Shown: piece by piece, positions 4,741 through 11,554 of the stretch
How positions within the stretch are numbered: the first letter of the stretch is position 1
Layout of the letters: each line of letters begins with the position of its first letter
DNA from: Myxococcota bacterium
Lineage (GTDB): Bacteria; Myxococcota_C; UBA6777
Assembly (NCBI GenBank): GCA_963169055.1
Contig: CAUJFU010000140.1
Span: forward strand, 1-11,554
DNA: 11,554 nt
Direction of reading: 5' to 3'
Notes under the pieces: generated by a model
Databases searched by the model: none
The model's input: the letters and a program-made list of their open reading frames with translations, nothing else
What the model was told of the DNA's origin: nothing
Program-made: the position numbers and the translations under genes

Positions 4741-7700
4741 ATGTATCGGTTGACAGTGGAGCGCCCTGTTGCGATCACGATGATCGTTTTGGGCGTAGTG
4801 GTCTTTGGTATCATTGCGTATCGCGAACTTCCGCTCAATCTCATGCCGCAGATGAGTTATCCTCGGCTGACGATCCGCACCGAGTATCCCGGCAGTAGCC
4901 CCGAAGAAGTCGAGCTCGAACTCAGTCGCCCGATCGAGGAGATCTTGGGAACGGTAAGCCATCTGATCCGTTTGACGAGCCGCTCAAGAGCAGGAATGTC
5001 CGAGGTGGTGATCGAGTTTGATTGGAAAGCCTCGATGGATCTTGCGATGCAAGAAGTCCGTGAAAAGCTCGATCTGCTGAGGCTTCCGCAAGAATCGAAG
5101 CGACCGATCTTGTTGCGCTACGATCCCAACCTTGATCCGATGATGCGCCTTGGCTTGGCGGGGCAAACAGATCTGTTTCGTTTGCGCTTGTATGCCGAAG
5201 ACGAGCTGCGACCCGCCTTAGAGACCTTGTCGGGCGTGGCTGCGGTCAAGATTCGTGGGGGATTGGAACGCGAGATCGAGGTGGCACTCAACGAGAAAAA
5301 GATCAGCGCGCTGGGGCTGACGATCCAGCGGGTGATCCAGCGTTTGCGAGAAGAGAATATCAATATCGCGGGCGGTCGTCTTCAAGAAGGCGCAACCAAC
5401 TACTGGGTGCGCACGCTGAACGAGTTCCAAAACCTCGAAGAGATGGGGCGTTTGCTGATCGAAGAACGCGATGGCCGACCTGTGCGCTTGCACGATATCG
5501 CACGTCTGCGCTTTCACTCGAAAGAACAAGAAGTGATCACGCGGATGGATGGGCAGATCGGCGTCGAGCTGTCGATATTTCGTGAAGCAGGAGCCAACAT
5601 CGTCGACGTGTCGAAGCGTGTGCAAGAGCGGATCTTTGGAACTGATGAACAACGCGCTTATGCAGAGCGCATCGATCAGGGCGGAAGCGTCGGTGGGACA
5701 AGTGCCAAAGCTTTCTCAAGGAGCGGCAAAAAGGGGCGCAACGGAGAGGGCAAAAAAGAGCGGAAGAAAGGCGACAAAAAGGGGTGGAAGAAAGGCGGCA
5801 AAAAGGGCGGTCGATGGGCCAAGATGCGTGCGGAGCGAGCAGAGCGTCGCCGTCACAAAGAACTGACCAACTTTCTGATGTACACCCTGCCAAGCGAGAT
5901 GAATCTGCGGGTATTGCAAGATCAAGCGATCTTTATTCGTGACGCTGTGAACGAGGTGTTGATGTCAGCGTTGATGGGAGGCGTGATCGCGGTCTTTGTG
6001 TTGATGTTGTTTTTGCGGCACTTGTGGGGGACGGTGATCGTGGGCCTTTCGATCCCGCTCTCGGTGGTGGCGACGTTTGGAGGGCTGTATCTGAGCGGTG
6101 TGTCGCTGAATATCATGTCTCTGGGTGGTTTGGCCCTTGGGATCGGGATGTTGGTGGATAACTCGATCGTTGTGTTGGAGAGCATTATGCGCTTTCGTGA
6201 AGAAGGCGCATCCTTCGAGGATTCCGCTGTCTTGGGTGTGGCAGAAGTGGGTGGGGCTGTGACGGCCAGTACGTTGACTACGGTGGCGGTGTTTTTTCCG
6301 ATCGTGTTTGTGCAAGGGATGGCGGGTGAATTGTTGCGGGATATGGCGTTGACGGTGGTGATCAGTTTGATGGCTTCTTTGATCGTCTCCTTGTTTTTTA
6401 TCCCGATGCTTTCGGCCTTATCGTGGCCGACGCAGCAAGAACAAGCGCCCGAAGAGGGGACAGAACAATCCCGCAAAAGCAGATGGTTCGCTTGGAGCCA
6501 GTTGCGAGAGGCCCTTGGGTGGGGCGTGTTGCGATGGAAGCAGGCAGGGCTTTTGGGGCGGTTGTTTGTGGTGTTGTTGGCGTTGCCGTTTGTGGCTTAT
6601 CTGTTGTTTCGGTTTGTAGCGCAGACGGCGTTGGAGCTACTTGGGTGGGTATGGCGGGGGCTTTCTGTGGTGTTGATCTTGGCCGTCCGTGTAGGTGTAC
6701 AGGCTTTGTCGGTGGTGGCGTGGGCGATTTGGTGGCCGATCGCGTGGGGCATGGATCGGTTTTTGGATTTTTTGCAGTGGTCTTATCCGCGTATGTTGGG
6801 GCTATCACTGCGGCAAGGGACGATGGTGTTGTTGATCTCGACGCTGTTGGGGGCGGCGTCTTATCTGATGTTGCCGCTGTTGGAGCGGGAGTTTATGCCC
6901 AAAGTGCATCAAGGCGAATTTGCCCTTGAGATGGCGCTTCCTGTGGGGACGCCGCTGTTGCAAACGGCGGATCGGATCAAGGAGATGGAGGCGACGATCG
7001 CGGAGATCCCGGGGATCTTGAGCCTGTCTTCAGCGATCGGTGTAGAAAAAACCGAGGTGCAAAACGCCGAAAAGGGCGAACACAGCGCGACAGTCAATGT
7101 CAAATTGAAAAAAGCCGAAGAGATCGAAACACAGGAGAAACAAGTACTCGAAGCGATCCGCGTGCGTTTGGCCCAAGAACCCGGCCTCAAGATGAAGGTG
7201 GTGTACCCGTCTCTGTTCAGTTTGCGTACCCCGATCGAAGTCGAGATCAAAGGAGAGCGCCTGTTGGATCTACGCAACGTCTCGCAACAAGCGCTGCAAT
7301 CGCTGCAAAATATCCCATCCCTACGAGATGTTCGTTCCAGTTCGATCTCTGGGCTACCCGAGATCCAAGTGCTCTATGATCGCGAACGGTTGTTTCGTTA
7401 TGGCTTGAGCGTTCAACAAGTCGCACAGGCCGTCCGTGACAAAGTGTATGGCTCCGTCGCGACGCGGTTTCGGCAGCGTGAAAAGCGGTTGGATGTGCTT
7501 GTGCGGGTCCGTCGAAAACAACTCGATAACATCAACGCACTACTCAACCTCACCATCCACAGCGCAGACAACAAACCGATCCCTTTGCGCCAAGTCGCCA
7601 CCATCAAGGTCTCCGAAGGCCCTTCCGAGATCTTGCGGGTCGGAAACCAACGCGCTGTGTTGATCTGGGCCGATCTGGCCGCTGCAACGCTAGGGCAAGC

Positions 7701-8370
7701 TTCCAATGCGATCGAACATAGCCTCGCTCAGATCAAGATGCCTGTCGGTTTTACAGCGGGTTTGAGCGGACAGTCCGAAGAGATGCAGCGGTCGATCAAT
7801 GCCCTGATGTACGCGCTTTTGCTCTCGATCTTTTTGGTGTACCTCGTGATGGCGAGCCAGTTTGAATCGTTTGTCTCGCCGCTGATCATCTTGTTTTCGA
7901 TCCCATTGGCCTTTATCGGGGTGGTCTTTTGTTTGGTCTGGCTCAAGATGCCGATCTCCGTGATGGTTTTGATCGGTTTGATCATCTTGGCGGGGATCGT
8001 CGTCAACAATGCGATCGTGCTGGTCGATGCCATCGAAAAGCTCAAAGAGCGCGGTGTTTCGGGGATCGAAGCGATCCAACGCGCCTGTGCTTTGCGCTTG
8101 CGCCCGATCTTGATGACCACGCTGACCACCGTCCTTGGGCTGTTGCCGCTGGCCTTGGGACTTGGCGAAGGAGCCGAACTTCGCCGTCCGATGGCGATTA
8201 CCATCATGGCGGGGCTGACGGTCTCTACCCTGCTGACCCTTGTCGTGATCCCTGTGATCTATCGGATGGTTCTCTTGCGTCACGCGACCCTGCCCGACGA
8301 TCTCCCTGCGCCCTCTGCTGCGACCTCTTCGACCTCCCCCCTCGCACAGCCGCCATCCATCGCCTCTTGA
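4741..8370 (+). CDS. RND-family efflux permease (HAE-type), enlarged
   Basis: This inner-membrane proton/substrate antiporter of the resistance-nodulation-division superfamily has 1209 residues, against roughly 1030 for typical members. Start ATG 4741 has GGAGG 6 nt upstream; an in-frame GTG at 4684 would add an Arg-rich tail encoded by the repeat array and is less likely. TM1 is ERPVAITMIVLGVVVFGIIAY, followed by the first periplasmic domain (...YPGSSPEEVELELSRPIEE...). TM4 carries GMLVDNSIVVLE (Asp473, Asn474), TM10 carries GIVVNNAIVLVD (Asn1089-Asn1090), and the second periplasmic domain spans about 715-1020. This VDN/VNN pairing is usual for one large HAE branch and differs from AcrB's DD/K. 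Two additions stand out: a Lys/Arg/Gly-rich periplasmic insertion at about 312-372, and an extended TM6-TM7 linker (560-693) with two or more extra hydrophobic segments (605-625, 641-662). It should work with the adaptor encoded upstream. Substrate is not predictable. Confidence 0.96.
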   Translation: MYRLTVERPVAITMIVLGVVVFGIIAYRELPLNLMPQMSYPRLTIRTEYPGSSPEEVELELSRPIEEILGTVSHLIRLTSRSRAGMSEVVIEFDWKASMDLAMQEVREKLDLLRLPQESKRPILLRYDPNLDPMMRLGLAGQTDLFRLRLYAEDELRPALETLSGVAAVKIRGGLEREIEVALNEKKISALGLTIQRVIQRLREENINIAGGRLQEGATNYWVRTLNEFQNLEEMGRLLIEERDGRPVRLHDIARLRFHSKEQEVITRMDGQIGVELSIFREAGANIVDVSKRVQERIFGTDEQRAYAERIDQGGSVGGTSAKAFSRSGKKGRNGEGKKERKKGDKKGWKKGGKKGGRWAKMRAERAERRRHKELTNFLMYTLPSEMNLRVLQDQAIFIRDAVNEVLMSALMGGVIAVFVLMLFLRHLWGTVIVGLSIPLSVVATFGGLYLSGVSLNIMSLGGLALGIGMLVDNSIVVLESIMRFREEGASFEDSAVLGVAEVGGAVTASTLTTVAVFFPIVFVQGMAGELLRDMALTVVISLMASLIVSLFFIPMLSALSWPTQQEQAPEEGTEQSRKSRWFAWSQLREALGWGVLRWKQAGLLGRLFVVLLALPFVAYLLFRFVAQTALELLGWVWRGLSVVLILAVRVGVQALSVVAWAIWWPIAWGMDRFLDFLQWSYPRMLGLSLRQGTMVLLISTLLGAASYLMLPLLEREFMPKVHQGEFALEMALPVGTPLLQTADRIKEMEATIAEIPGILSLSSAIGVEKTEVQNAEKGEHSATVNVKLKKAEEIETQEKQVLEAIRVRLAQEPGLKMKVVYPSLFSLRTPIEVEIKGERLLDLRNVSQQALQSLQNIPSLRDVRSSSISGLPEIQVLYDRERLFRYGLSVQQVAQAVRDKVYGSVATRFRQREKRLDVLVRVRRKQLDNINALLNLTIHSADNKPIPLRQVATIKVSEGPSEILRVGNQRAVLIWADLAAATLGQASNAIEHSLAQIKMPVGFTAGLSGQSEEMQRSINALMYALLLSIFLVYLVMASQFESFVSPLIILFSIPLAFIGVVFCLVWLKMPISVMVLIGLIILAGIVVNNAIVLVDAIEKLKERGVSGIEAIQRACALRLRPILMTTLTTVLGLLPLALGLGEGAELRRPMAITIMAGLTVSTLLTLVVIPVIYRMVLLRHATLPDDLPAPSAATSSTSPLAQPPSIAS
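5764..5811 (+). repeat. 24-bp in-frame tandem repeat in the pump's basic insertion
   Basis: Two adjacent 24-bp units (5764-5787 and 5788-5811) differ at only a few bases and encode KKGDKKGW and KKGGKKGG, so the insertion contains four successive KKGx tetrads (residues 342-357). It lies in a purine-rich coding stretch (about 5715-5815). Period is a multiple of three, as in the adaptor repeats. Confidence 0.9.
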
Positions 8371-8740
8371 GACCTGCGCAGCCCTCCGTCTATCCGCCTC
8401 CTACGTCCTCCTGAAATCTTACGTGTGTTCGTTTAACTTGCTTTGTGTGTGAAATTTTTGTAACCTGTGCGGCGCTAGGTGCATCCTGCCAAGAGAAGGC
8501 TTTGTTTGTGGATCCTTTTCGTCCGTTTTCTTCGGCGGAGACCGACGCTTGCGTGGGTGAGTCTAGCACGATGCACGAAAGCTGTTGGCAGCGTTTCGTT
8601 GAAAGTATGCGGGATGTGCTACGACAAGAAGGCACGCCGCTTGTGGTGGAAAAGGCGCAAAGAACGCTTCTTGACGCCCGAACCCAACACAGCGTACACC
8701 TTGCAGTCAGCACACTTTTTTTGTGAAGGAGGAGATCTTG
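8371..8740. other. Intergenic region between pump and lipoprotein genes
   Basis: About 370 bp with no gene I can support. The first 55 bp continue the C-rich, G-poor composition of the pump's 3' end and could serve Rho-dependent termination. A hairpin at 8575-8599 (ACGAAAGCTG / CAGC-G-TTTCGT, TTGG loop, one bulged base) is the clearest structure but has no T-run after it. A 51-codon frame from ATG 8571 ends at 8726 inside the downstream ribosome-binding region; it lacks a good ribosome-binding site and recognisable homology. The promoter of the lipoprotein gene is probably here, but I cannot point to a firm -35/-10 pair. Confidence 0.5.
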
Positions 8741-10882
8741 ATGGATCGTCAGCAAAGTATGTCGCGGTTGGGCCGCTTCATCCCCCTGTTTCTGGCTCTG
8801 TTTTTTGTGTCTGGCCTGTCTCTTGTGACCACAGGCTGTCCCCCCCCTGCCACCAACAATGAAAAAGCCACCGAGCAAACCACTACAGACGGCGGAACAG
8901 AAAAAGACCCTGTCGCAGAAGGCGGTGCTTGCGCAGAAACCAAAGAGTGCGTCCAAGGTCTCTTGTGCAAAGGTGGAAAGTGTACCAAACCCGAATGCAC
9001 CACCGATGCACAATGCACCACTGGCGACAAGAAAAAGTGCATCGACTATCGCTGCGAAGCCGCAGGGGACAACTGCAAAGACAACACCGAATGTCCTCCC
9101 GGCCAAGACTGCGAAGCCAAAGCCGACGGCAAGAAATACTGCTCGGTGATCGACGTGTCCGTTGCCAGCGTCTTGATCGTCACGCCCCCCGGGGTCGTCC
9201 GCTCTGGCCAAACCCGCAAGTTTGAAGCCGTTGCTTTGAACAAGTCGGGCGCTCGCCTCGCAGGCGACTTCACCTTCACTTGGAAATCTTCCGCGACCGA
9301 CGTCGCCGCTGTCGACGCAAAAGGCGTTGCAACGGGTGGTTCCAAAGACGGCGAAACCGATATCACCGCAGAAATCCAAGGCAAAACCTCGGCCCCCGTC
9401 AAGCTCCGCAACTTTGCCGCTGTTGAAGCCGGAAAACTCCGCGTGATCTTGATCGACTCCGACAGCAAGTTTGTCGACGGCGCAAAAGTCATGGTCGGTA
9501 CCGCAGAAGCCACCTCCGATGCACAAGGCGCAGCCACCGTTGATTCCGCAACCCTTCCTGCCACCGTCCACGTCTTCCACAAAAACTATGCGTTCTTCTC
9601 GGCTTTTGGCGTGAACAAAAACGATCTGCTTGTCCAACTCGTCAAAAAACCCGACAACTCCAAAGCTGGCGGCATCAAAGGCAAAGTCAACTTTGATGTG
9701 TATCGCGGAATCATGGGCATTCCCGAAGACGATTGGGCGTCTTACAACGTCGCTGTTGGTTTCACCAGCTTCTCGATCTCTTCGGATATCCTTGGCTTGA
9801 ACCTCGACACGCTGCTTGGTGAAAGCTTTGAAGTCGATGTCTTTGGTCAAAAATTCTCTGTCCCAAGCGGCGTCGTTCTCGAAGCCCTTGGCGGTGGAAA
9901 GCCCGAATTCCAAACCCAAAGCGACCCCGGCAAAGATCGCCTTGCATTCGCCCTTGCCGCCAAACTCAAAGTCAGCGATGTCACCCCCTTGATCTCCCAA
10001 GTGACCGGCGGCGAAGGCGTTGACATCGGCAAGATCCTCGTCGCGATCGAACCCCTCTTTGAAAAAATGGCGCTCGGCTTCAAAACAGGCATCAGCGTTG
10101 AAGTGTTCGCCAAAGTCCCCGACACCGACGACAAAAACAAAAACGGCAAAACCGACGACCTGATCCCCGACTTCAGCAAGTTCACCGCAAACGATCTGAC
10201 CGTAGACAAAAAACTCGACAAAAACTTCTCCGTCACCGCAGGCGCTTATCCCAAGTTTGATTTCAATGGCAAGCCCGCTGAATTCTATGCCATCAGCTTG
10301 CTTGGCGTGTTGCTCCCGGGTTATGGCCTTGCTCCGCTCGGTATCGCCATCGGGAAAGCCGAAGACGGAAAGGCCCTCAAACTCCGTCATGCCGAACCCT
10401 CGGGCGTTTTGCGCACAGGCCGCTTCGTCACCTTGACACTTGCCTTGACCTTGCCGCTTGGTGAACCCAAACCCCCCTTGTTGATCTCAGGCGATCTCCA
10501 ATTCTTCGACAAAGCGCCCACCAGTCTGACCGTTAGCGCGTTCACCAAACTTCCCACCACCGCGAAGTTTGATCCCGCGACCCGTACGCTCTCCAGCGCC
10601 GCCACCGAAGGATCCTCGTTCAACCAGATCGACCTTTCCAACGACAAAGGCCGCTGGATCATCGTGTATCCTTCGGCTACGGCGAGCGTTGTTCTTCCTG
10701 CGGTCCCCTCTGGCTTTGATGATCCCGTCAACGCAGATTGCAGCGCCAGCCTCCGCCCCGTCAAACTCCAAGGCTCCACCACAATGGACGATATCCTTGA
10801 GTTTAACGACAAAAACATGGATCGTTTGACCGAATTCCTCTCGGGCTTCGCCAACGTCACCGTGTACGAAAAGAAGAAATAA
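8741..10882 (+). CDS. Large multidomain lipoprotein: Cys-rich, Ig-like and CarboxypepD_reg-like segments
   Basis: This 713-residue exported protein starts at ATG 8741, 8 nt after a strong AAGGAGG (8726-8732). The signal is RLGRFIPLFLALFFVSGLSL followed by VTTGC, with Cys33 as the likely lipidation site; Thr at -3 is atypical. A Pro/Thr-rich spacer follows. Residues 64-134 hold 12 cysteines in short CxxxxxC-type spacing (ETKECVQGLLCKGGKC), like the Dickkopf-like Cys-rich spacers of myxobacterial surface lipoproteins. Residues about 141-223 resemble a bacterial Ig-like (BIG2) domain (ITPPGVV-SGQTRKFEA type opening, WKSS-ATDVAAVDAKGVAT). Residues about 231-310 look like a carboxypeptidase-regulatory beta-sandwich (VDGAKVMVGTAEATSDAQGAATV). 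The remaining 400 residues are beta-rich and unrecognised, with a DKNKNGKTD loop (464-472) that fits the DxNxNGxxD calcium-binding pattern. It is probably a cell-surface or outer-membrane-attached protein. Function is unknown. Its codons are strikingly C-ending compared with the next gene. Confidence 0.87.
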   Translation: MDRQQSMSRLGRFIPLFLALFFVSGLSLVTTGCPPPATNNEKATEQTTTDGGTEKDPVAEGGACAETKECVQGLLCKGGKCTKPECTTDAQCTTGDKKKCIDYRCEAAGDNCKDNTECPPGQDCEAKADGKKYCSVIDVSVASVLIVTPPGVVRSGQTRKFEAVALNKSGARLAGDFTFTWKSSATDVAAVDAKGVATGGSKDGETDITAEIQGKTSAPVKLRNFAAVEAGKLRVILIDSDSKFVDGAKVMVGTAEATSDAQGAATVDSATLPATVHVFHKNYAFFSAFGVNKNDLLVQLVKKPDNSKAGGIKGKVNFDVYRGIMGIPEDDWASYNVAVGFTSFSISSDILGLNLDTLLGESFEVDVFGQKFSVPSGVVLEALGGGKPEFQTQSDPGKDRLAFALAAKLKVSDVTPLISQVTGGEGVDIGKILVAIEPLFEKMALGFKTGISVEVFAKVPDTDDKNKNGKTDDLIPDFSKFTANDLTVDKKLDKNFSVTAGAYPKFDFNGKPAEFYAISLLGVLLPGYGLAPLGIAIGKAEDGKALKLRHAEPSGVLRTGRFVTLTLALTLPLGEPKPPLLISGDLQFFDKAPTSLTVSAFTKLPTTAKFDPATRTLSSAATEGSSFNQIDLSNDKGRWIIVYPSATASVVLPAVPSGFDDPVNADCSASLRPVKLQGSTTMDDILEFNDKNMDRLTEFLSGFANVTVYEKKK

Positions 10883-10965
10883 CTCCCCCCCTGATCTCTT
10901 CCGCCCTTCTTCCTACCCTGTCCTGTTCCCACTCTTTCCTTTCTAACACCCACGCAGTTCCCCAA
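10883..10965 (+). terminator. Pyrimidine-rich, G-poor tract: possible Rho-dependent terminator
   Basis: The roughly 80 nt after the lipoprotein stop codon are almost all C and T with only a handful of G residues (for example CTCCCCCCCTGATCTCTTCC). This matches the C-over-G bias of Rho utilisation sites. No intrinsic hairpin with T-run is visible. The assignment is by composition only. Confidence 0.35.
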
Positions 10966-11140
10966 CAAAGCCGTGTTTGCGCCGACTCAATCGACACAGT
11001 CGTTGCCGCCTCTGGGGTGTCTGCGTCCTCTTGGGTGGTGAAGAAGGCGTCTCTGGTCGGCGCGGATGGCACCCGCGAGAAGACGTCTTGGAATGAGAGA
11101 GGTTGCGTGTGGTGGAAGAAATAGAGAGAAGGAGGTTTGT
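10966..11140 (+). other. Leader of the SUMF1-family gene with possible degenerate repeat copy
   Basis: The stretch starts ACAAAGCCGTGTTTGCGCC, which matches the 5' end of repeat copy 2 (AAAGCCGTGTTCGCGGC), and a weaker match continues through CTCAATCG...CAGTCGTTG. Like the real copies it begins about 174 nt before a start codon and has the gene's polarity. The palindromic core and the GGGGTCAAG block are missing. A strong AAGGAGG at 11129-11135 lies 5 nt before the ATG. No gene is seen in it. Confidence 0.4.
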
Positions 11141-11554
11141 ATGAGCGGCGGATTGGCGGAGAATCGAGGTTGGTTGGTGAAGGGAGAGAGCGAGGTGGGG
11201 TGGTTGGGGATATGCCGGATATTGGAGGGGTTGGAGGCACCGGAGCGAGAGATGTTGGTGGGTTATGTGGCGCAACATACGAAGGGATGGGGAGAATCGC
11301 TGCGTCGTCCGTTGTATGGATGGTGGGAGAAACATCGAAAGGGCGATGTCACAGGGTTTGAGGGGTTGGTGGGAGACTGGTCGAGATATGTGCGGGAAGA
11401 AGGCCATCTGGCGGGAGAAGTGCGAGAAGTCGCGTCTGTAGCGGGGATGCGGATGCGTTGGATTACTGCGGGGACTTTTTGGATGGGTGCTGGAGAGGAC
11501 GACAAGGATGCTTTTAGCAACGAAAAGCCGCAACACGCTGTCACGCTGACGCGG
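11141..11554 (+). CDS. SUMF1 / formylglycine-generating-enzyme family protein, 3' end outside window
   Basis: An open frame of 138 codons starts at ATG 11141 (AGGAGG 5 nt upstream) and leaves the window without a stop. From residue about 102 it enters the N-terminal part of a SUMF1/FGE-type domain: MRWITAGTFWMGAGEDD, then NEKPQHAVTLTR, matching the family pattern of F-MG followed by E-P-H-V-L. The family includes sulfatase-activating formylglycine synthase, EgtB-like and PvdO-like enzymes and many uncharacterised proteins; the metal- and cysteine-binding residues lie beyond the window, so activity cannot be judged. The first 100 residues form an unrecognised, Trp- and charge-rich, mainly helical region (GWLVKGESEVGWLGICRIL, RPLYGWWEKHRKGD). 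There is no signal peptide, so it is probably cytoplasmic. Codons are strongly G-ending (TTG, GGG, GAG), unlike the C-ending lipoprotein gene upstream. Confidence 0.82.
   Translation, partial: MSGGLAENRGWLVKGESEVGWLGICRILEGLEAPEREMLVGYVAQHTKGWGESLRRPLYGWWEKHRKGDVTGFEGLVGDWSRYVREEGHLAGEVREVASVAGMRMRWITAGTFWMGAGEDDKDAFSNEKPQHAVTLTR

Noticed and set aside
5715-5815. Programmed frameshifting in the A-rich stretch of the pump gene
   Set aside because: The runs of A are not in the A-AAA-AAG phase needed for a classical -1 slippery site (the codons read AAA AAA GAG or C AAA AAG), and the zero frame continues normally through the rest of the pump.
8445-8726. A possible 93-codon (or 51-codon from ATG 8571) gene before the lipoprotein
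   Set aside because: There is no Shine-Dalgarno sequence or recognisable family, and the stop lies just ahead of the lipoprotein ribosome-binding site. It cannot be excluded, but the evidence is too thin for a gene call.
8390-10390. A 666-codon open frame on the minus strand opposite the lipoprotein gene
   Set aside because: It is a shadow produced by the C-ending codon bias of the plus-strand gene. Its translation is Gly/Phe/Val/Asp-rich without domains, and the plus strand has a ribosome-binding site, signal peptide and recognisable segments.

Overview
The window looks like chromosomal DNA of a Gram-negative bacterium, most likely a Myxococcota/Bradymonadota-type (former deltaproteobacterial) lineage. 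That placement is inferred from three things: a lipoprotein with a Cys-rich, Dickkopf-like spacer after its signal peptide, a SUMF1/formylglycine-generating-enzyme-type protein, and a complete inner-membrane RND pump with a lipoprotein adaptor. Coding DNA is moderately GC-rich, Ile is mostly ATC, and TTG/GTG starts are plausible. No RNA genes, transposases or CRISPR arrays are visible.

Layout. Positions 1-637 (minus strand) hold the 5' part of an unrecognised multi-pass membrane protein that runs off the left edge. Positions 638-1261 are a divergent intergenic region with two copies of a roughly 130-170 bp palindromic repeat, one facing each flanking gene. Positions 1262-2152 encode a stand-alone acyltransferase of the 2-oxoacid dehydrogenase E2 / chloramphenicol acetyltransferase superfamily without a lipoyl domain. 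A third repeat copy follows (2230-2407). Positions 2517-8370 form a compact operon: a TPR-like soluble protein, an RND periplasmic adaptor lipoprotein, and a very large RND permease. Adaptor and permease are separated by a 68-bp tandem array that contains two 16-residue mini-ORFs. After about 370 bp without a convincing gene comes a 713-residue lipoprotein (8741-10882) with Cys-rich, Ig-like and carboxypeptidase-regulatory-like segments. It is followed by a pyrimidine-rich possible Rho-type termination region. The 5' part of a SUMF1-family gene (11141 onward) runs off the right edge.

How the genes may work together. Adaptor and permease should be two parts of a tripartite proton-driven efflux system; no TolC-like outer-membrane channel lies in the window. 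The TPR protein is close enough to be co-transcribed (13 nt gap) and may be an accessory factor, but its role is unknown. The most unusual features are: Lys/Arg-rich insertions in both adaptor and permease; a pair of cysteines bracketing the adaptor insertion; an extra hydrophobic block between permease TM6 and TM7; the 68-bp relay-like array between the two genes; and the palindromic leader repeat, which lies upstream of three genes in the same polarity as each gene and starts about 170 nt before the start codon in the two clearest cases.
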